Shown: positions 6,547 through 11,451 of the stretch, in pieces | Position numbering within the stretch: position 1 is the stretch's first letter | Layout: every line of letters starts with the position of its first letter | Assembly: GCA_036653075.1 (NCBI GenBank) | Contig: JAVVUQ010000050.1 | Location: forward strand, 1 to 11,451 | Length of the DNA: 11,451 nt | Origin: JAVVUQ01 sp036653075 | GTDB taxonomy: Bacteria > Bacillota > Clostridia > Christensenellales > CAG-314 | Direction: 5' to 3' | Notes under the pieces: generated by a model | The model's input: the letters and a program-made list of their open reading frames with translations, nothing else | What the model was told of the DNA's origin: nothing | Database searches by the model: none | Program-made: the position numbers and the translations under genes

Positions 6547-7440
6547 TTAATCATTTATTCCGTTCATATCTTTTAGAATTTGTGCTTTAAGTTCATTAAC
6601 ATCGTTAAATTTTTCAATTCCACGTATTCGGTTAGTTATACGAATATACAATATTTTGCCGTATAAATCCTTTGAAAAATCTTTGATATGGACTTCAACT
6701 CGTCTTTCCAATTTATCTAAAGTTGGACGCATTCCGATATGGATAAGGCAGTTATATTTTTTGTTTTCAATTTCAGTTTCACCGCTATACACGCCATCGG
6801 CGCAAAGAAGTTTTTCCGATTCGTCAATTTTTAAATTAGCGGTAGGAAGACCAATTGTTCGACCTATTCCGTCGCCTTTAATAACTTCGCCGCTAAGCAG
6901 CCATTTTTCGCCTAATAATCTATTAACCGACGTAATATCGCCTTCCTTTAAGTATTTTCGTATATTAGTGCTGCTCACTCGTTCGCCAATAATCTTAACA
7001 GGCGCAATACAAGAAAAAGCAATACCTCTGCTTTCTGCATATAATTTCATATCTTGCGGCTTTCCATATCCGCCCTTACCAAATGAATAATCATAACCGC
7101 AAACTATGCCTTTAAGATTAAACGCATCTAATCTTTTCAAAAAGGCGTCTTTTGTCATAGCCATAAATTCTTTATCAAAATCTGCAAATACTATATTGTG
7201 TACGCCTAAGCCTAACAAAGTATGCTTTCTTTCTTCATAATTATATACTGGTTTCGTATCGCTACAAAGTAACGCAAACGGATTGTTTCTAAAGGTAAAA
7301 AGCGCTGCTTGCGCTGTATCATAGCTCATATCAATCGCTTCAGAAACCAACCTTTTATGTCCAATATGCAAACAATCAAAAAAGCCTAAAGCAATTGTAA
7401 GCGGCTCAACTGAGCCTTTATTAATATCAAATTCCTTCAT
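6547..7440 (-). CDS. ribF: Bifunctional riboflavin kinase / FAD synthetase
   Basis: RibF phosphorylates riboflavin to FMN and adenylylates FMN to FAD in the cytoplasm. The N-terminal nucleotidyltransferase domain carries FDCLHIGH (21-28, the HxGH nucleotide-binding motif; most homologues have FDGVHxGH), GYDYSFGKGGYG (about 114-125) and SSTNIR (156-161). The C-terminal flavokinase domain shows GRTIGLPTANL (193-203), DGVYSG (215-220), IGMRPT and VEVHIKDF, whose Glu249 is the expected catalytic residue. I chose the ATG at 7440, giving 297 aa: it overlaps the truB stop as ATGA, a classic coupled arrangement. A GTG at 7455 would add five residues but has no good ribosome-binding site. A GAGGG lies only one base before the ATG, so reinitiation after truB is more likely than independent loading. 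It is the last gene of the nrnA-truB-ribF block. Confidence 0.95.
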   Translation of the reverse strand: MKEFDINKGSVEPLTIALGFFDCLHIGHKRLVSEAIDMSYDTAQAALFTFRNNPFALLCSDTKPVYNYEERKHTLLGLGVHNIVFADFDKEFMAMTKDAFLKRLDAFNLKGIVCGYDYSFGKGGYGKPQDMKLYAESRGIAFSCIAPVKIIGERVSSTNIRKYLKEGDITSVNRLLGEKWLLSGEVIKGDGIGRTIGLPTANLKIDESEKLLCADGVYSGETEIENKKYNCLIHIGMRPTLDKLERRVEVHIKDFSKDLYGKILYIRITNRIRGIEKFNDVNELKAQILKDMNGIND

Positions 7441-8291
7441 ACCCTCAAATAACACTTTAATTCCATTCTGCCCTTATCGCTTTGCGCTATTCCAAGCAGT
7501 TCGCCGTCTACATAAATTAAGACATTTTCGCCATTTTCCGCTTCTAAAGGAACGTACATTCCATTAAGCGCCGCCTTTGATAGCTCATTTGGTATATAAA
7601 CCTTTCTAAGTCCATTTAACGCAAAATCCATTGGCAACAAAGCCCCTTCAAAATCTTGTTCGATTTCATCAATAGTTTTGCTTTCAATTATGTCAAATAC
7701 ACCTGATTTAAGCCTTATAAGCGAACTCATATAACCAACTGTTCCCAACTTTTCCGCCGTATCTCTTACTAAACTACGTATATACGTACCGCCGCCACAT
7801 TCAATATCAAACTCAAACGTATCAATTGCAATTTGTTTATTTAAAGTAAAATTGAAAACTTCCACATTTCGTGCTTTAAGTTCAAAATCAATATTTTTTC
7901 TCGCTAAATCATACGCCTTTGCGCCATTAACTTTTAATGCGCTATACAGCGGTGGCATTTGCATTATGTTTCCAATAAACTCGCCCAAAATATTCTCCAA
8001 CTGCTCTTTGTTTGGAATAATATCACTTGTTTGTAGCAATTTACCATAACTATCTAACGTATCTGTTGTCTTACCATAAGTGAATCTCGCCCGATAAATC
8101 TTTTTTTTATGTGTCAAAAAATCGAATAACCTCGTAGCTTTACCAATCGCTATTGGTAATACGCCAGCAGCGCCTGGGTCAAGCGTGCCCATATGCCCTA
8201 TTTTATTCCCTTTGCACAATCGTTTAATGCGACACACCACATCGCTTGATGTCATTTTTGAAGGTTTGTTGCAATTAATAAATCCGTTCAT
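7437..8291 (-). CDS. truB: tRNA pseudouridine(55) synthase
   Basis: TruB converts U55 of the T-loop to pseudouridine in nearly all elongator tRNAs and also acts as a tRNA folding chaperone. The 284-aa length is normal. The catalytic motif GHMGTLDPGAAGVLPI contains Asp38, the nucleophile. Further signatures are KKKIYRARFTYGKTTDTLD (about 62-80), MPPLYSALKVNGAKAYDLAR (about 111-130) and CGGGTYIRSLVRD (about 165-177). The C-terminus (about 230-284) resembles the small PUA-like domain. The ATG at 8291 lies inside the nrnA 3' end (17-base overlap), and its Shine-Dalgarno is weak (GATGAG), so coupling to nrnA translation is likely. The stop is TGA, which shows that TGA is not a Trp codon in this organism. 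The stop overlaps the ribF start. Confidence 0.97.
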   Translation of the reverse strand: MNGFINCNKPSKMTSSDVVCRIKRLCKGNKIGHMGTLDPGAAGVLPIAIGKATRLFDFLTHKKKIYRARFTYGKTTDTLDSYGKLLQTSDIIPNKEQLENILGEFIGNIMQMPPLYSALKVNGAKAYDLARKNIDFELKARNVEVFNFTLNKQIAIDTFEFDIECGGGTYIRSLVRDTAEKLGTVGYMSSLIRLKSGVFDIIESKTIDEIEQDFEGALLPMDFALNGLRKVYIPNELSKAALNGMYVPLEAENGENVLIYVDGELLGIAQSDKGRMELKCYLRV

Positions 8292-9240
8292 AATTCAACT
8301 CATCTGCGAAAGCTTTTAAAATCTTATCCACTACGTCTTCAAAAAAGCCATTTACATTGCACCCTGCCGCAACTTTATGTCCGCCACCGCCAAACGATTG
8401 GCATACTGCGCATACGTCTGTTCCGTCTTTTCCACGCATACTAACTTTATAACCGCTTTCACTTGCTTGGCAAATACACACCGCAGCTTTTGCGCTATCT
8501 ACGTTAAGCGCCTGCTCAACAAAACCTTCAGTTGCCGATAGCGTTACGTTATTATCTATTAAATCTTGATTAAGCACATACATCAAAATTACTTTGCCAT
8601 CAAAATAATTCCTCGCTCTACTCATTGCTTGTCCCATAAGTCGCATTCTACCATACGAAGTATTTCGTCTAAGCGTAAAGTTTAACGCATTTATATTGAC
8701 ATATTTAATAAGTTTACCCGCAGTAGCCAATACTTTTTCATCGGTATTTGTATTGCTAAAACTATTAGTATCCGTAATAATTCCCGACATTACCGCTTGA
8801 GCAATATCTACGTCAATATCCACATTCATCATCTCAATTAGCTCGTAAACCATTTCTGAACTACTTGCTCTTGTGTCTACCCAATTTATTTGAGCGTATT
8901 TATCGTTAGTCAAATTGTGATGGTCAATATTGACTGTAATGTTTCCTTTAAAAAAACTATCCATCAGCAGCCCTAATCTGTACGCATCTCCACAATCTAA
9001 CGCTATATGCGCATCGTATTTTCCATAAAATTCTTTTTCTATCTCATCATTACCCTTAAGAAAACTCAATCTCGGTTCTAATTGAGTGTCACAAAATATC
9101 TGCGTTTTCTTTCCCTTTCGCTTTAATACGTAACACAAAGCTAACGCCGCTCCTATTGTGTCTGCATCTGGTCTTGTATGCGAAAACAAAGCTATGCTTT
9201 CACTCTTTTCTATAATCTTGATTATTTCGTTTTGAACCAT
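8275..9240 (-). CDS. nrnA: DHH/DHHA1 phosphoesterase, NrnA-like oligoribonuclease
   Basis: This is a manganese-dependent DHH-family enzyme of 321 aa. In Firmicutes the gene between rbfA and truB is usually NrnA, which degrades 2-5-nt RNAs and dephosphorylates pAp; some relatives hydrolyse cyclic or linear dinucleotides. The DHH domain shows HTRPDADTIGA (His21, Asp25, Asp27), ALDCGD (Asp82), the DHH triplet at 106-108 and GIITDT (Asp157). The DHHA1 substrate domain ends with the glycine-rich GGGGHKVAAG (284-293). All expected metal ligands are present. The ATG at 9240 has AAGGA (9247-9251) six bases upstream. It overlaps truB by 17 bases. A short upstream ORF overlaps its start. The family is certain; substrate preference is inferred from gene context. 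Confidence 0.92.
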   Translation of the reverse strand: MVQNEIIKIIEKSESIALFSHTRPDADTIGAALALCYVLKRKGKKTQIFCDTQLEPRLSFLKGNDEIEKEFYGKYDAHIALDCGDAYRLGLLMDSFFKGNITVNIDHHNLTNDKYAQINWVDTRASSSEMVYELIEMMNVDIDVDIAQAVMSGIITDTNSFSNTNTDEKVLATAGKLIKYVNINALNFTLRRNTSYGRMRLMGQAMSRARNYFDGKVILMYVLNQDLIDNNVTLSATEGFVEQALNVDSAKAAVCICQASESGYKVSMRGKDGTDVCAVCQSFGGGGHKVAAGCNVNGFFEDVVDKILKAFADELNYERIY

Positions 9241-9290
9241 TGTATTTCCTTATTGTTAATAAATTTTAGCGTTGTTTCATTTTTAGTCAT
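9222..9290 (-). CDS. Possible 22-aa upstream ORF overlapping the nrnA start
   Basis: An ATG at 9290 is preceded by AAGGTGA (9297-9303) with six-base spacing, one of the better Shine-Dalgarno matches in the window. It opens a 22-codon frame beginning MTKNETTLKFINNKE and ending TAA at 9222-9224, 18 bases inside nrnA in a different frame. The frame covers the nrnA ribosome-binding site and start. It could be a coupling or leader peptide; no attenuator structure or codon run hints at a sensed amino acid. It is too short for homology-based recognition. Confidence 0.35.
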   Translation of the reverse strand: MTKNETTLKFINNKEIQWFKTK

Positions 9291-9411
9291 CGCCTTTCAC
9301 CTTAAGTTGGCATACCTATTAAACTTTCATCATTTTGCAATCTATTTTAATTACAAATTTAACAGCAAACCAATTTAGCGCGATGGATAATTATATTCAT
9401 TATCTTGATTT

Positions 9412-9765
9412 TTATTGATTTTTATTGATTTCGTTGATAATTTTATCGATTTTATCACTATATTCCATTGAATCGTCTTTAACAAAAATCAATTGTGGAA
9501 CAGTGCGTATTCTCATTTCTTTTGATAATTCACGTCTTGCAAACCCTGCTGACCTTACGATAGCTTCCATTGTTTCGTCGGTTTTCGCTTTATCTTTAGA
9601 AAAAATACTAATATAAACCTTAGCAAAACTCAATTCTTTGTCTGTTTCTACCTTAGTCACAGAAAACATCTCCGTTATTCTTGGGTCTTTGACTTTGTTT
9701 TTCAATATTTCGTATATATTCTTTTGAAATTCTGCATTCAGTCTATCAGTTCTCGGAACGCTCAT
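9412..9765 (-). CDS. rbfA: 30S ribosome-binding factor A
   Basis: RbfA is a KH-domain assembly factor that binds immature 30S subunits near helix 1 of 16S rRNA and supports late maturation, notably in the cold. The protein of 117 aa begins SVPRTDRLNAEFQKNI, the usual family start. It continues with KVKDPRI, then VTKVETDKELSFAKVYISIF and the C-terminal FARRELSKEMRIRTVPQLIFVKDDS signature region. The start is the ATG at 9765, backed by AGGAG (9773-9777) seven bases upstream; an in-frame ATG at 9792 has no site and would add nine atypical residues. It lies between infB and nrnA as in many Firmicutes, but a strong hairpin lies between it and infB, so it may depend on a second promoter that I could not identify confidently. 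Confidence 0.95.
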   Translation of the reverse strand: MSVPRTDRLNAEFQKNIYEILKNKVKDPRITEMFSVTKVETDKELSFAKVYISIFSKDKAKTDETMEAIVRSAGFARRELSKEMRIRTVPQLIFVKDDSMEYSDKIDKIINEINKNQ

Positions 9766-9772
9766 ACTTATT

Positions 9773-9777
9773 CTCCT
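9773..9777 (-). promoter_or_regulatory. Ribosome-binding site deciding the rbfA start
   Basis: AGGAG on the minus strand is seven bases before the ATG at 9765. It lies downstream of the alternative ATG at 9792 and therefore argues against that longer start. Confidence 0.75.
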
Positions 9778-9866
9778 GCATTTCTTTTTCATATTTAAAT
9801 TTATTGTTAATATTTTTTAATTTTTAATTTTTTATATCTATTCTATATTTAATTTTATAAAATACA

Positions 9867-9896
9867 CTATAAAACGCCGTTTTCGGCGTTTTATAG
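9867..9896 (-). terminator. Strong hairpin terminator between infB and rbfA
   Basis: CTATAAAACGCCG (9867-9879) and CGGCGTTTTATAG (9884-9896) form a perfect 13-bp stem with a four-base loop. It is the most GC-rich intergenic element in the window. The stem is A-rich at its 5' side and ends in TTTT in either direction; on the minus strand TGTATTTTAT follows. It lies about 120 bases beyond the infB stop and 101 bases before the rbfA ATG. It probably ends most infB transcripts. Confidence 0.75.
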
Positions 9897-10016
9897 CATT
9901 TATTTATTATCCATTAATTATAATTAAAAACCTAATTTGCAAATCAAAATTCAAAATCATTAAATATGTTCATATTATTTTATAATATATTAAAAACTTT
10001 AATATTATCTAAAACT

Positions 10017-11451
10017 TTAATTCGCAATAACTTCTACGCTATATACTTCGAACACATCGCCGTTTTTAATATCTGAATAATTAACTAATGATACGCCGCA
10101 TTCAAATCCAGCCGTGACTTCTTTAACGTCATCTTTAAATCTCTTAAGCGCCGCTATATCGCAATCGCAAACGACGACATTATCTCTATACAGTCTAATT
10201 TTTGCATTTCTAACAATTTTGCCTGATTTGACATATGAGCCTGCGACAGTGCCTGCGTTGGAAAGTTTAAATACCTCTCTAACTTCCACCTGTCCTAAGA
10301 CAATTTCTTTAAATTTAGGAGCAAGCATACCCTTCATAGCTGCGGTTATGTCGTCAACTGCGTCATAAATAATTCTGTATAATCTTATATCCACGCCTTC
10401 AGCGTCTGCTGAAGCTTTTGCGTTGCTATCCGCTCGAACGTTAAATCCTATAATAATGGCGTTACTTGCCTTTGCAAGCATAACGTCAGTTTCGGTTATA
10501 GCGCCTACGCCGCCGTGAATTGGAGTAACTTTAACTTCTTCGTTGGAAATTTTTGTGAGTGAAACTTTTAACGCTTCCAAGCTGCCTTGAACATCAGATT
10601 TGATAATAATATTAAGCGCTTTTATATCGCCTTCACTTATCTTAGAATATAATTCGTCAAGTGATACTAACGATGAGCTGCTTGCTCTTGCAACCTTTTC
10701 TTTATTTTTACGTTCGTCAGCAACTTGTTTTGCAAGTTTTTCGTCTACCGAGAACATAATATCGCCAGCGTTGGGCACATCTGAAAATCCTAATATTTCA
10801 ACTGGCGTAGAAGGATTTGCTATTTTTACGCTTGTGCTTTTAGAATCAAACATAGCTCTTACTTTACCAACTGCCGTTCCCGCTATTACATAATCGCCAA
10901 CGTGCAACGTTCCATTTTGTACTAAAACAGTAGCGACAGGGCCTCTACCTTTATCTAATTTTGCTTCAACAACCGTTCCAGTTGCTCGTTTTTCAGGATT
11001 AGCTTTTAATTCTCGCATTTCAGCTACTAAAATTATTGACTCAAGTAATTCTTTTATACCCATTCCTGTCTTAGCCGAAACTTTAACAACAACGGTATCG
11101 CCGCCCCATTCTTCGGCAAGTATTCCTTGCGAGGTTAATTGTGTCATAACATTAGCTGGATCAGCCGATGGCTTATCCATTTTATTTATAGCGACAATAA
11201 TCGGAACATTCGCTGCTTTTGCGTGGTTAATAGCTTCAATTGTTTGAGGCATAATTCCATCGTCCGCCGCCACTACTATAATAGCAACGTCTGTAACTTG
11301 AGCGCCTCTCGCTCTCATCGCTGTAAACGCTTCGTGTCCTGGCGTATCTATAAATGTAATTAATTCATTGTTTATCGTAACTTGATACGCGCCAATATGC
11401 TGAGTGATTCCACCCGCTTCGCCATCAGTTACATTCGTATTTCGTATTGCA
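10017..11451 (-). CDS. infB: Translation initiation factor IF-2, 5' end outside window
   Basis: IF-2 is the GTPase that delivers initiator fMet-tRNA to the 30S subunit and promotes subunit joining. The frame is open to the window edge; 477 C-terminal residues are visible, starting AIRNTNVTDGEAGG, just past the P-loop (G1), which with the N-terminal region lies outside. Seen are G2 GGITQHIGA (13-21), G3 DTPGHEAF (35-42), G4 NKMD (89-92) and G5 SAK (125-127). Next come beta-barrel domain II, the C1 domain (SDVQGSLEAL and GGVGAITETDV regions) and the C2 fMet-tRNA-binding domain (about 390-477). The ATG at 11318 is internal (MRARGAQVTD, within the G domain) and is not the start. It belongs to the nusA-infB-rbfA cluster and ends before a strong hairpin. 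Confidence 0.97.
   Translation of the reverse strand, partial: AIRNTNVTDGEAGGITQHIGAYQVTINNELITFIDTPGHEAFTAMRARGAQVTDVAIIVVAADDGIMPQTIEAINHAKAANVPIIVAINKMDKPSADPANVMTQLTSQGILAEEWGGDTVVVKVSAKTGMGIKELLESIILVAEMRELKANPEKRATGTVVEAKLDKGRGPVATVLVQNGTLHVGDYVIAGTAVGKVRAMFDSKSTSVKIANPSTPVEILGFSDVPNAGDIMFSVDEKLAKQVADERKNKEKVARASSSSLVSLDELYSKISEGDIKALNIIIKSDVQGSLEALKVSLTKISNEEVKVTPIHGGVGAITETDVMLAKASNAIIIGFNVRADSNAKASADAEGVDIRLYRIIYDAVDDITAAMKGMLAPKFKEIVLGQVEVREVFKLSNAGTVAGSYVKSGKIVRNAKIRLYRDNVVVCDCDIAALKRFKDDVKEVTAGFECGVSLVNYSDIKNGDVFEVYSVEVIAN

Noticed and set aside
6547..7455. GTG start for ribF at 7455
   Set aside because: It has no good Shine-Dalgarno site, while the ATG at 7440 forms an ATGA overlap with the truB stop and gives the normal N-terminal length.
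7437..8291. Alternative genetic code with TGA as Trp, prompted by the high AT content
   Set aside because: truB ends at a TGA that lines up with the expected C-terminus and the ribF overlap, and Trp residues in conserved genes use TGG.
9412..9792. Longer rbfA start at 9792
   Set aside because: The AGGAG at 9773-9777 lies downstream of that ATG and correctly serves the ATG at 9765, after which the family-typical sequence begins.
10017..11318. infB start at the ATG at 11318
   Set aside because: The frame continues upstream to the window edge and encodes conserved IF-2 GTPase motifs, including the G2 region and DTPGHEAF.

Overview
The window is AT-rich chromosomal DNA from a low-GC bacterium, most likely a member of the Bacillota (Clostridia-like) that cannot be placed more precisely from sequence alone. 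The evidence is purine-rich Shine-Dalgarno sites (AAGGAG, AGGAGG) 5-9 nt before most starts, sigma-A-like promoters, very AT-rich intergenic spacers and Firmicute-type gene order. TGA is used as a stop (truB) and Trp is encoded by TGG, so the standard bacterial code applies. A run of 100 N at 5460-5559 marks a scaffold gap, so this is probably a draft or metagenome-derived assembly.

Left part (1-1560), plus strand: an array of decayed ~43-bp AT-rich repeats leads into a good promoter and rplI (ribosomal protein L9). After a 260-bp spacer that ends in a long imperfect hairpin comes an unrecognised single-pass membrane protein of 130 aa, closed by a rho-independent terminator at 1522-1556.

Right part (1638-11451), minus strand, read right to left: infB (IF2, 5' end outside the window), rbfA, a DHH/DHHA1 phosphoesterase (nrnA-like), truB, ribF, an endonuclease IV-type TIM barrel cut by the gap, an M24 Xaa-Pro aminopeptidase, efp, and a CPA2-type cation:proton antiporter with its own promoter. 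The infB-rbfA-nrnA-truB-ribF core is the familiar Firmicute nusA/infB cluster for translation initiation, 30S maturation, nanoRNA turnover, tRNA pseudouridylation and flavin cofactor synthesis. nrnA, truB and ribF overlap and are probably translationally coupled. A strong hairpin separates infB from rbfA. The aminopeptidase-efp pair is also a recurrent Firmicute neighbourhood.

I find no mobile element, CRISPR array, tRNA, rRNA, toxin-antitoxin or defence module. The window is mainly housekeeping. The points worth a second look lie between genes: the repeat array, a 24-bp tandem repeat that runs into the gap, the hairpin leader before the small membrane protein, a short upstream ORF overlapping the nrnA start, and a possible small membrane-protein ORF between the aminopeptidase and efp.
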